Assembly (NCBI GenBank): GCA_037893225.1
Contig: JAZGUH010000373.1
Span: 124,001-188,000 of the forward strand
Origin: Hippasteria phrygiana
Lineage: Eukaryota; Echinodermata; Asteroidea; Valvatida; Goniasteridae
Direction of reading: 5' to 3'
DNA: 64,000 bases
How positions within the stretch are numbered: position 1 is the stretch's first letter; every line of letters starts with the position of its first letter. Both the position numbers and the translations under genes were made by a program. Under the pieces are notes generated by a model. It was not told the DNA's origin. It was given only the letters and a program-made list of their open reading frames with translations, and ran no database searches. Below are positions 49,636 to 61,697 of the stretch, one piece after another.

Positions 49636-52600
49636 CCAGGGAATTTGACATGCATGGAGCAATAAATAGACGGTAACATGTACACAGATGTTGGCCGGAA
49701 AGAAAATAAACATTGCGAGGTTTGAATTTTCTCCACAAGTGTTAACTCTAAGAAGCCGCCGATAATTGCAACATGTAGCGCCAGATCTAAGCTATCCATA
49801 CATGTCAAAATTACTGAATTTGGTTGATATTTCATGCAATTATAAATGAGTAAAGCAAGTCCATACCCCAGGGAATTTGACATGCATGGAGCAATAAATA
49901 GACGGTAACATGTACACAGATGTTGGCCGGAAAGAAAATAAACATTGCGAGGTTTGAATTTTCTCCACAAGTTTTAACTCTAGGAAGCCGCCGATGATTG
50001 CAACATGTAGCGACAGATCTAAGCTATCCATACATGTCAAAATTACTGTATTTGGTTGATATTTCATGCAATTATGAATGAGTAGAGCAAGTCCATACCC
50101 CAGGGAATTTGACAGGCATGGAGCAATAAATAGAAGGTAATATGCACACAGATGTTGGCCGGAAAGAAAATACACATTGCGAGGTTTGAATTTTCTCCAC
50201 AAGTGTTAACTCTAAGAAGCCGCCGATAATTGCAACATGTAGCGCCAGATCTAAGCTATGCATACATGTCAAAATTACTGAATTTGGTTGATATTTCATG
50301 CAATTATAAATGAGTAAAGCAAGTCCATACCCCAGGGAATTTGACATGCATGGAGCAATAAATAGACGGTAACATGTACACAGATGTTGGCCGGAAAGAA
50401 AATAAACATTGCGAGGTTTGAATTTTCTCCACAAGTGTTAACTCTAAGAAGCCGCCGATAATTGCAACATGTAGCGCCAGATCTAAGCTATCCATACATG
50501 TCAAAAGTACTGAATTCGGTTGATATTTCATGCAATTATGAATGAGTAAAGCAAGTCCATACCCCAGGGAATTTGACAGGCATGGAGCAATACATAAAAG
50601 GTAATCTGCACACAGATGGTGGCCGGAAAGAAAATAAACATTGCGAGGTTTGAATTTTCTCCACAAGTTTTAACTCTAGGAAGCCGCCGATGATTGCAAC
50701 ATGTAGCGCCAGATCTAAGCTATCCATACATGTCAAAATTACTGCATTTGGTTGATATTTCATGCAATTATGAATGAGTAAAGCAAGTCCATACCCCAGG
50801 GAATTTGACATGCATGGAGCAATAAATAGACGGTAACATGTACACAGATGTTGGCCGGAAAGAAAATAAACATTGCGAGGTTTGAATTTTCTCCTCAAGT
50901 GTTAACTCTAAGAAGCCGCCGATAATTGCAACCTGTAGCGCCAGATCTAAGCTATCCATACATGTCAAAATTACTGAATTTGGTTGATATTTCATGCAAT
51001 TATGAATGAGTAAAGCAAGTCCATACCCCAGGGAATTTGACATGCATGGAGCAATAAATAGACGGTAACATGTACACAGATGTTGGCCGGAAAGAAAATA
51101 AACATTGCGAGGTTTGAATTTTCTCCACAAGTTTTAACTCTAAGAAGCCGCCGATAATTGCAACATGTAGCGCCAGATCTAAGCTATCCATACATGTCAA
51201 AATTACTGAATTTGGTTGATATTTCATGCAATTATGAATGAGTAAAGCAAGTCCATACCCCAGGGAATTTGACAGGCATGGAGCAATAAATAAAAGGTAA
51301 TCTGCACACAGATGGTGGCCGGGAAGAAAATAAACATTGCGAGGTTTGAATTTTCTCCACAAGTGTTAACTCTAAGAAGCCGCCGATAATTGCAACATGT
51401 AGCGCCAGATCTAAGCTATCCATACATGTCAAAATTACTGAATTTGGTTGATATTTCATGCAATTATGAATGAGTAAAGCAAGTCCATACCCCAGGGAAT
51501 TTGACAGGCATGGAGCAATAAATAGAAGGTAATATGCACACAGATGTTGGCCGGAAAGAAAATAAACATTGCGAGGTTTGAATTTTCTCCACAAGTTTTA
51601 ACTCTAAGAAGCCGCCGATAATTGCAACATGTAGCGCCAGATCTAAGCTATCCATACATGTCAAAATTACTGAATTTGGTTGATATTTCATGCAATTATG
51701 AATGAGTAAAGCAAGTCCATACCCCAGGGAATTTGACAGGCATGGAGCAATACATAAAAGGTAATCTGCACACAGATGGTGGCCGGAAAGAAAATAAACA
51801 TTGCGAGGTTTGAATTTTCTCCACAAGTTTTAACTCTAGGAAGCCGCCGATGATTGCAACATGTAGCGCCAGATCTAAGCTATCCATACATGTCAAAATT
51901 ACTGCATTTGGTTGATATTTCATGCAATTATGAATGAGTAAAGCAAGTCCATACCCCAGGGAATTTGACATGCATGGAGCAATAAATAGACGGTAACATG
52001 TACACAGATGTTGGCCGGAAAGAAAATAAACATTGCGAGGTTTGAATTTTCTCCTCAAGTGTTAACTCTAAGAAGCCGCCGATAATTGCAACCTGTAGCG
52101 CCAGATCTAAGCTATCCATACATGTCAAAATTACTGAATTTGGTTGATATTTCATGCAATTATGAATGAGTAAAGCAAGTCCATACCCCAGGGAATTTGA
52201 CATGCATGGAGCAATAAATAGACGGTAACATGTACACAGATGTTGGCCGGAAAGAAAATAAACATTGCGAGGTTTGAATTTTCTCCACAAGTTTTAACTC
52301 TAAGAAGCCGCCGATAATTGCAACATGTAGCGCCAGATCTAAGCTATCCATACATGTCAAAATTACTGAATTTGGTTGATATTTCATGCAATTATGAATG
52401 AGTAAAGCAAGTCCATACCCCAGGGAATTTGACAGGCATGGAGCAATAAATAAAAGGTAATCTGCACACAGATGGTGGCCGGGAAGAAAATAAACATTGC
52501 GAGGTTTGAATTTTCTCCACAAGTGTTAACTCTAAGAAGCCGCCGATAATTGCAACATGTAGCGCCAGATCTAAGCTATCCATACATGTCAAAATTACTG

Positions 52601-52651
52601 AATTTGGTTGATATTTCATGCAATTATGAATGAGTAAAGCAAGTCCATACC
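49636..52651 (+). repeat. HOR block I, copy 2 (13 monomers, 3016 bp)
   Basis: It repeats 46388-49403 with one detected SNP. It contains the anchor cassette at 49868, the GAATTC monomer at 50332 and 5-mer sub-repeats from 50564 and 51724. Where copy 1 then has a lone anchor monomer 2 (49404), this copy is followed by a beta-T106 monomer (52652). Confidence 0.92.
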
Positions 52652-54507
52652 CCAGGGAATTTGACAGGCATGGAGCAATAAATAGAAGGTAATATGCACA
52701 CAGATGTTGGCCGGAAAGAAAATAAACATTGCGAGGTTTGAATTTTCTCCACAAGTTTTAACTCTAAGAAGCCGCCGATAATTGCAACATGTAGCGCCAG
52801 ATCTAAGCTATCCATACATGTCAAAATTACTGAATTTGGTTGATATTTCATGCAATTATGAATGAGTAAAGCAAGTCCATACCCCAGGGAATTTGACAGG
52901 CATGGAGCAATAAATAGAAGGTAATATGCACACAGATGTTGGCCGGAAAGAAAATAAACATTGCGAGGTTTGAATTTTCTCCACAAGTTTTAACTCTAAG
53001 AAGCCGCCGATAATTGCAACATGTAGCGCCAGATCTAAGCTATCCATACGTGTCAAAATTACTGAATTTGGTTGATATTTCATGCAATTATGAATGAGTA
53101 AAGCAAGTCCATACCCCAGGGAATTTGACATGCATGGAGCAATAAATAGACGGTAACATGTACACAGATGTTGGCCGGAAAGAAAATAAACATTGCGAGG
53201 TTTGAATTTTCTCCTCAAGTGTTAACTCTAAGAAGCCGCCGATAATTGCAACCTGTAGCGCCAGATCTAAGCTATCCATACATGTCAAAATTACTGAATT
53301 TGGTTGATATTTCATGCAATTATGAATGAGTAAAGCAAGTCCATACCCCAGGGAATTTGACATGCATGGAGCAATAAATAGACGGTAACATGTACACAGA
53401 TGTTGGCCGGAAAGAAAATAAACATTGCGAGGTTTGAATTTTCTCCACAAGTTTTAACTCTAAGAAGCCGCCGATAATTGCAACATGTAGCGCCAGATCT
53501 AAGCTATCCATACATGTCAAAATTACTGAATTTGGTTGATATTTCATGCAATTATGAATGAGTAAAGCAAGTCCATACCCCAGGGAATTTGACAGGCATG
53601 GAGCAATAAATAAAAGGTAATCTGCACACAGATGGTGGCCGGGAAGAAAATAAACATTGCGAGGTTTGAATTTTCTCCACAAGTGTTAACTCTAAGAAGC
53701 CGCCGATAATTGCAACATGTAGCGCCAGATCTAAGCTATCCATACATGTCAAAATTACTGAATTTGGTTGATATTTCATGCAATTATGAATGAGTAAAGC
53801 AAGTCCATACCCCAGGGAATTTGACAGGCATGGAGCAATAAATAGAAGGTAATATGCACACAGATGTTGGCCGGAAAGAAAATAAACATTGCGAGGTTTG
53901 AATTTTCTCCACAAGTTTTAACTCTAAGAAGCCGCCGATAATTGCAACATGTAGCGCCAGATCTAAGCTATCCATACATGTCAAAATTACTGAATTTGGT
54001 TGATATTTCATGCAATTATGAATGAGTAAAGCAAGTCCATACCCCAGGGAATTTGACAGGCATGGAGCAATAAATAGAAGGTAATATGCACACAGATGTT
54101 GGCCGGAAAGAAAATAAACATTGCGAGGTTTGAATTTTCTCCACAAGTTTTAACTCTAAGAAGCCGCCGATAATTGCAACATGTAGCGCCAGATCTAAGC
54201 TATCCATACGTGTCAAAATTACTGAATTTGATTGATATTTCATGCAATTATGAATGAGTAAAGCAAGTCCATGCCCCAGGGAATTTGACAGGCATGGAGC
54301 AATAAATAGAAGGTAATCTGCACACAGATGGTGGCCGGGAAGAAAATAAACATTGCGAGGTTTGAATTTTCTCCACAAGTGTTAACTCTAAGAAGCCGCC
54401 GATAATTGCAACATGTAGCGCCAGATCTAAGCTATCCATACATGTCAAAATTACTGAATTTGGTTGATATTTCATGCAATTATGAATGAGTAAAGCAAGT
54501 CCATACC
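52652..54507 (+). repeat. Third 5-mer round and transition after block I
   Basis: Beta-T106 (52652), a beta-T106 monomer in the slot of gamma-prime (52884), alpha with tcctcaag/A138C (53116), alpha-T106 (53348), gamma (53580), then two beta monomers (53812, 54044) and a beta/gamma mixed monomer (54276). The changes tacgtgtc (near 53050 and 54210) mark the 52884 and 54044 monomers as relatives. Private SNPs ttgattg and atgcccc lie near 54231 and 54273. Confidence 0.85.
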
Positions 54508-54737
54508 CCAGGGAATTTGACATGCATGGAGCAATAAATAGACGGTAACATGTACAGATGTTGGCCGGAAAGAAAATAAACATTGCGAGGTTTGAATTTT
54601 CTCCACAAGTGTTAACTCTAAGAAGCCGCCGATAATTGCAACATGTAGCGCCAGATCTAAGCTATCCATACATGTCAAAATTACTGAATTTGGTTGATAT
54701 TTCATGCAATTATAAATGAGTAAAGCAAGTCCATACC
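54508..54737 (+). repeat. 230-bp monomer variant (one AC unit deleted), isolated copy
   Basis: The only 230-bp monomer in the right three quarters of the window. Its G209A tail and the same deletion point to common descent with the left-hand copies rather than a new deletion. Confidence 0.95.
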
Positions 54738-55433
54738 CCAGGGAATTTGACATGCATGGAGCAATAAATAGACGGTAACATGTACACAGATGTTGGCCGG
54801 AAAGAAAATAAACATTGCGAGGTTTGAATTTTCTCCACAAGTTTTAACTCTAGGAAGCCGCCGATGATTGCAACATGTAGCGACAGATCTAAGCTATCCA
54901 TACATGTCAAAATTACTGTATTTGGTTGATATTTCATGCAATTATGAATGAGTAGAGCAAGTCCATACCCCAGGGAATTTGACAGGCATGGAGCAATAAA
55001 TAGAAGGTAATATGCACACAGATGTTGGCCGGAAAGAAAATACACATTGCGAGGTTTGAATTTTCTCCACAAGTGTTAACTCTAAGAAGCCGCCGATAAT
55101 TGCAACATGTAGCGCCAGATCTAAGCTATGCATACATGTCAAAATTACTGAATTTGGTTGATATTTCATGCAATTATGAATGAGTAAAGCAAGTCCATAC
55201 CCCAGGGAATTTGACATGCATGGAGCAATAAATAGACGGTAACATGTACACAGATGTTGGCCGGAAAGAAAATAAACATTGCGAGGTTTGAATTTTCTCC
55301 ACAAGTGTTAACTCTAAGAAGCCGCCGATGATTGCAACATGTAGCGCCAGATCTAAGCTATGCATACATGTCAAAATTACTGAATTTGGTTGATATTTCA
55401 TGCAATTATGAATGAGTAAAGCAAGTCCATACC
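54508..55433 (+). repeat. Isolated 230-bp monomer with anchor cassette
   Basis: The 230-bp monomer (54508) is followed by anchor monomers 1 and 2 (54738, 54970) and an alpha monomer (55202) that combines A116 with G129 and C161G. In blocks A and B an alpha monomer separates the 230-bp member from the anchor; here it is missing. Confidence 0.85.
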
Positions 55434-56825
55434 CCAGGGAATTTGACATGCATGGAGCAATAAATAGACGGTAACATGTACACAGATGTTGGCCGGAAAG
55501 AAAATAAACATTGCGAGGTTTGAATTTTCTCCACAAGTGTTAACTCTAAGAAGCCGCCGATAATTGCAACATGTAGCGCCAGATCTAAGCTATCCATACA
55601 TGTCAAAAGTACTGAATTTGGTTGATATTTCATGCAATTATGAATGAGTAAAGCAAGTCCATACCCCAGGGAATTTGACATGCATGGAGCAATAAATAGA
55701 CGGTAACATGTACACAGATGTTGGCCGGAAAGAAAATAAACATTGCGAGGTTTGAATTTTCTCCACAAGTTTTAACTCTAAGAAGTCGCCGATAATTGCA
55801 ACATGTAGCGCCAGATCTAAGCTATCCATACATGTCAAAATTACTGAATTTGGTTGATATTTCATGCAATTATGAATGAGTAAAGCAAGTCCATACCCCA
55901 GGGAATTTGAAATGCATGGAGCAATAAATAGACGGTAACATGTACACAGATGTTGGCCGGAAAGAAAATAAACATTGCGAGGTTTGAATTTTCTCCACAA
56001 GTTTTAACTCTAGGAAGCCGCCGATGATTGCAACATGTAGCGCCAGATCTAAGCTATCCATACATGTCAAAATTACTGTATTTGGTTGATATTTCATGCA
56101 ATTATGAATGAGTAGAGCAAGTCCATACCCCAGGGAATTTGACAGGCATGGAGCAATAAATAGAAGGTAATATGCACACAGATATTGGCCGGAAAGAAAA
56201 TAAACATTGCGAGGTTTGAATTTTCTCCACAAGTTTTAACTCTAGGAAGCCGCCGATGATTGCAACATGTAGCGCCAGATCTAAGCTATCCATACATGTC
56301 AAAATTACTGCATTTGGTTGATATTTCATGCAATTATGAAAGAATAAAGCAAGTCCATACCCCAGGGAATTTGACAGGCATGGAGCAATAAATAGACGGT
56401 AACATGTACACAGATGTTGGCCGGAAAGAAAATGAACATTGCGAGGTTTGAATTTTCTCCACAAGTTTTAACTCTAAGAAGCCGCCGATAATTGCAACAT
56501 GTAGCGCCAGATCTAAGTTATCCATACATGTCAAAATTACTGAATTTGGTTGATATTTCATGCAATTATGAATGAGTAAAGCAAGTCCATACCCCAGGGA
56601 ATTTGACATGCATGGAGCAATAAATAGAAGGTAATATGCACACAGATGTTGGCCGGAAAGAAAATACCCATTGTGAGGTTTGAATTTTCTCCACAAGTGT
56701 TAACTCTAAGAAGCCGCCGATAATTGCAACATGTAGCGCCAGATCTAAGCTATGCATACATGTCAAAATTACTGAATTTGGTTGATATTTCATGCAATTA
56801 TGAATGAGTAAAGCAAGTCCATACC
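55434..56825 (+). repeat. HOR block J, copy 1 (6-mer, 1392 bp)
   Basis: Order: alpha-T176G (55434), alpha-T106 (55666), alpha-T106/G116 (55898), beta-G55A (56130), alpha-A73G (56362), beta-front (56594). The last five are the block H motif, about 16 kb away. Private changes: gaagtcgcc near 55795, gaaatgcat near 55911, and ataccc with attgtgagg near 56670. Confidence 0.9.
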
Positions 56826-58217
56826 CCAGGGAATTTGACATGCATGGAGCAATAAATAGACGGTAACATGTACACAGATGTTGGCCGGAAAGAAAATAAA
56901 CATTGCGAGGTTTGAATTTTCTCCACAAGTGTTAACTCTAAGAAGCCGCCGATAATTGCAACATGTAGCGCCAGATCTAAGCTATCCATACATGTCAAAA
57001 GTACTGAATTTGGTTGATATTTCATGCAATTATGAATGAGTAAAGCAAGTCCATACCCCAGGGAATTTGACATGCATGGAGCAATAAATAGACGGTAACA
57101 TGTACACAGATGTTGGCCGGAAAGAAAATAAACATTGCGAGGTTTGAATTTTCTCCACAAGTTTTAACTCTAAGAAGCCGCCGATAATTGCAACATGTAG
57201 CGCCAGATCTAAGCTATCCATACATGTCAAAATTACTGAATTTGGTTGATATTTCATGCAATTATGAATGAGTAAAGCAAGTCCATACCCCAGGGAATTT
57301 GACATGCATGGAGCAATAAATAGACGGTAACATGTACACAGATGTTGGCCGGAAAGAAAATAAACATTGCGAGGTTTGAATTTTCTCCACAAGTTTTAAC
57401 TCTAGGAAGCCGCCGATGATTGCAACATGTAGCGCCAGATCTAAGCTATCCATACATGTCAAAATTACTGTATTTGGTTGATATTTCATGCAATTATGAA
57501 TGAGTAGAGCAAGTCCATACCCCATTGAATTTGACAGGCATGGAGCAATAAATAGAAGGTAATATGCACACAGATATTGGCCGGAAAGAAAATAAACATT
57601 GCGAGGTTTGAATTTTCTCCACAAGTTTTAACTCTAGGAAGCCGCCGATGATTGCAACATGTAGCGCCAGATCTAAGCTATCCATACATGTCAAAATTAC
57701 TGCATTTGGTTGATATTTCATGCAATTATGAAAGAATAAAGCAAGTCCATACCCCAGGGAATTTGACAGGCATGGAGCAATAAATAGACGGTAACATGTA
57801 CACAGATGTTGGCCGGAAAGAAAATGAACATTGCGAGGTTTGAATTTTCTCCACAAGTTTTAACTCTAAGAAGCCGCCGATAATTGCAACATGTAGCGCC
57901 AGATCTAAGTTATCCATACATGTCAAAATTACTGAATTTGGTTGATATTTCATGCAATTATGAATGAGTAAAGCAAGTCCATACCCCAGGGAATTTGACA
58001 TGCATGGAGCAATAAATAGAAGGTAATATGCACACAGATGTTGGCCGGAAAGAAAATAAACATTGCGAGGTTTGAATTTTCTCCACAAGTGTTAACTCTA
58101 AGAAGCCGCCGATAATTGCAACATGTAGCGCCAGATCTAAGCTATCCATACATGTCAAAATTACTGAATTTGGTTGATATTTCATGCAATTATGAATGAG
58201 TAAAGCAAGTCCATACC
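56826..58217 (+). repeat. HOR block J, copy 2 (6-mer, 1392 bp)
   Basis: It matches the order of copy 1 at 1392 bp, with G55A at 57522 and A73G at 57754. A private double change, cccattgaat instead of cccagggaat, lies near 57525 at the monomer boundary. The last monomer (57986) has the ordinary ataaac, unlike 56594. Confidence 0.9.
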
Positions 58218-59377
58218 CCAGGGAATTTGACATGCATGGAGCAATAAATAGACGGTAACATGTACACAGATGTTGGCCGGAAAGAAAATAAACATTGCGA
58301 GGTTTGAATTTTCTCCACAAGTGTTAACTCTAAGAAGCCGCCGATAATTGCAACATGTAGCGCCAGATCTAAGCTATCCATACATGTCAAAATTACTGAA
58401 TTTGGTTGATATTTCATGCAATTATAAATGAGTAAAGCAAGTCCATACCCCAGGGAATTTGACATGCATGGAGCAATAAATAGACGGTAACATGTACACA
58501 GATGTTGGCCGGAAAGAAAATAAACATTGCGAGGTTTGAATTTTCTCCACAAGTTTTAACTCTAGGAAGCCGCCGATGATTGCAACATGTAGCGACAGAT
58601 CTAAGCTATCCATACATGTCAAAATTACTGTATTTGGTTGATATTTCATGCAATTATGAATGAGTAGAGCAAGTCCATACCCCAGGGAATTTGACAGGCA
58701 TGGAGCAATAAATAGAAGGTAATATGCACACAGATGTTGGCCGGAAAGAAAATACACATTGCGAGGTTTGAATTTTCTCCACAAGTGTTAACTCTAAGAA
58801 GCCGCCGATAATTGCAACATGTAGCGCCAGATCTAAGCTATGCATACATGTCAAAATTACTGAATTTGGTTGATATTTCATGCAATTATAAATGAGTAAA
58901 GCAAGTCCATACCCCAGGGAATTTGACATGCATGGAGCAATAAATAGACGGTAACATGTACACAGATGTTGGCCGGAAAGAAAATAAACATTGCGAGGTT
59001 TGAATTTTCTCCACAAGTGTTAACTCTAAGAAGCCGCCGATAATTGCAACATGTAGCGCCAGATCTAAGCTATCCATACATGTCAAAAGTACTGAATTCG
59101 GTTGATATTTCATGCAATTATGAATGAGTAAAGCAAGTCCATACCCCAGGGAATTTGACAGGCATGGAGCAATACATAAAAGGTAATCTGCACACAGATG
59201 GTGGCCGGAAAGAAAATAAACATTGCGAGGTTTGAATTTTCTCCACAAGTTTTAACTCTAGGAAGCCGCCGATGATTGCAACATGTAGCGCCAGATCTAA
59301 GCTATCCATACATGTCAAAATTACTGCATTTGGTTGATATTTCATGCAATTATGAATGAGTAAAGCAAGTCCATACC
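58218..59377 (+). repeat. Lead-in of block K, homologous to the start of block I
   Basis: Five monomers (58218, 58450, 58682, 58914, 59146) match 46388-47547 in order, 11,830 bp away, including the anchor cassette, the GAATTC monomer (58914) and gamma-prime (59146). The following alpha-A138C monomer (59378) lacks the tcctcaag change of block I, so the two blocks separated before that change spread. Confidence 0.9.
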
Positions 59378-61697
59378 CCAGGGAATTTGACATGCATGGA
59401 GCAATAAATAGACGGTAACATGTACACAGATGTTGGCCGGAAAGAAAATAAACATTGCGAGGTTTGAATTTTCTCCACAAGTGTTAACTCTAAGAAGCCG
59501 CCGATAATTGCAACCTGTAGCGCCAGATCTAAGCTATCCATACATGTCAAAATTACTGAATTTGGTTGATATTTCATGCAATTATGAATGAGTAAAGCAA
59601 GTCCATACCCCAGGGAATTTGACATGCATGGAGCAATAAATAGACGGTAACATGTACACAGATGTTGGCCGGAAAGAAAATAAACATTGCGAGGTTTGAA
59701 TTTTCTCCACAAGTTTTAACTCTAAGAAGCCGCCGATAATTGCAACATGTAGCGCCAGATCTAAGCTATCCATACATGTCAAAATTACTGAATTTGGTTG
59801 ATATTTCATGCAATTATGAATGAGTAAAGCAAGTCCATACCCCAGGGAATTTGACAGGCATGGAGCAATAAATAAAAGGTAATCTGCACACAGATGGTGG
59901 CCGGGAAGAAAATAAACATTGCGAGGTTTGAATTTTCTCCACAAGTGTTAACTCTAAGAAGCCGCCGATAATTGCAACATGTAGCGCCAGATCTAAGCTA
60001 TCCATACATGTCAAAATTACTGAATTTGGTTGATATTTCATGCAATTATGAATGAGTAAAGCAAGTCCATACCCCAGGGAATTTGACAGGCATGGAGCAA
60101 TAAATAGAAGGTAATATGCACACAGATGTTGGCCGGAAAGAAAATAAACATTGCGAGGTTTGAATTTTCTCCACAAGTTTTAACTCTAAGAAGCCGCCGA
60201 TAATTGCAACATGTAGCGCCAGATCTAAGCTATCCATACATGTCAAAATTACTGAATTTGGTTGATATTTCATGCAATTATGAATGAGTAAAGCAAGTCC
60301 ATACCCCAGGGAATTTGACAGGCATGGAGCAATAAATAGAAGGTAATATGCACACAGATGTTGGCCGGAAAGAAAATAAACATTGCGAGGTTTGAATTTT
60401 CTCCACAAGTGTTAACTCTAAGAAGCCGCCGATAATTGCAACATGTAGCGCCAGATCTAAGCTATCCATACATGTCAAAAGTACTGAATTCGGTTGATAT
60501 TTCATGCAATTATGAATGAGTAAAGCAAGTCCATACCCCAGGGAATTTGACAGGCATGGAGCAATACATAAAAGGTAATCTGCACACAGATGGTGGCCGG
60601 AAAGAAAATAAACATTGCGAGGTTTGAATTTTCTCCACAAGTTTTAACTCTAGGAAGCCGCCGATGATTGCAACATGTAGCGCCAGATCTAAGCTATCCA
60701 TACATGTCAAAATTACTGCATTTGGTTGATATTTCATGCAATTATGAATGAGTAAAGCAAGTCCATACCCCAGGGAATTTGACATGCATGGAGCAATAAA
60801 TAGACGGTAACATGTACACAGATGTTGGCCGGAAAGAAAATAAACATTGCGAGGTTTGAATTTTCTCCACAAGTGTTAACTCTAAGAAGCCGCCGATAAT
60901 TGCAACCTGTAGCGCCAGATCTAAGCTATCCATACATGTCAAAATTACTGAATTTGGTTGATATTTCATGCAATTATGAATGAGTAAAGCAAGTCCATAC
61001 CCCAGGGAATTTGACATGCATGGAGCAATAAATAGACGGTAACATGTACACAGATGTTGGCCGGAAAGAAAATAAACATTGCGAGGTTTGAATTTTCTCC
61101 ACAAGTTTTAACTCTAAGAAGCCGCCGATAATTGCAACATGTAGCGCCAGATCTAAGCTATCCATACATGTCAAAATTACTGAATTTGGTTGATATTTCA
61201 TGCAATTATGAATGAGTAAAGCAAGTCCATACCCCAGGGAATTTGACAGGCATGGAGCAATAAATAAAAGGTAATCTGCACACAGATGGTGGCCGGGAAG
61301 AAAATAAACATTGCGAGGTTTGAATTTTCTCCACAAGTGTTAACTCTAAGAAGCCGCCGATAATTGCAACATGTAGCGCCAGATCTAAGCTATCCATACA
61401 TGTCAAAATTACTGAATTTGGTTGATATTTCATGCAATTATGAATGAGTAAAGCAAGTCCATACCCCAGGGAATTTGACAGGCATGGAGCAATAAATAGA
61501 AGGTAATATGCACACAGATGTTGGCCGGAAAGAAAATAAACATTGCGAGGTTTGAATTTTCTCCACAAGTTTTAACTCTAAGAAGCCGCCGATAATTGCA
61601 ACATGTAGCGCCAGATCTAAGCTATCCATACATGTCAAAATTACTGAATTTGGTTGATATTTCATGCAATTATGAATGAGTAAAGCAAGTCCATACC
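59378..61697 (+). repeat. HOR block K, copy 1 (10-mer, 2320 bp)
   Basis: Order: alpha-A138C (59378), alpha-T106, gamma (59842), beta-T106, beta-G106 with GAATTC (60306), gamma-prime (60538), alpha-A138C (60770), alpha-T106, gamma (61234), beta-T106 (61466). The same order restarts at 61698. A shorter 1392-bp relation links 59146-60073 with 60538-61465. Confidence 0.92.
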
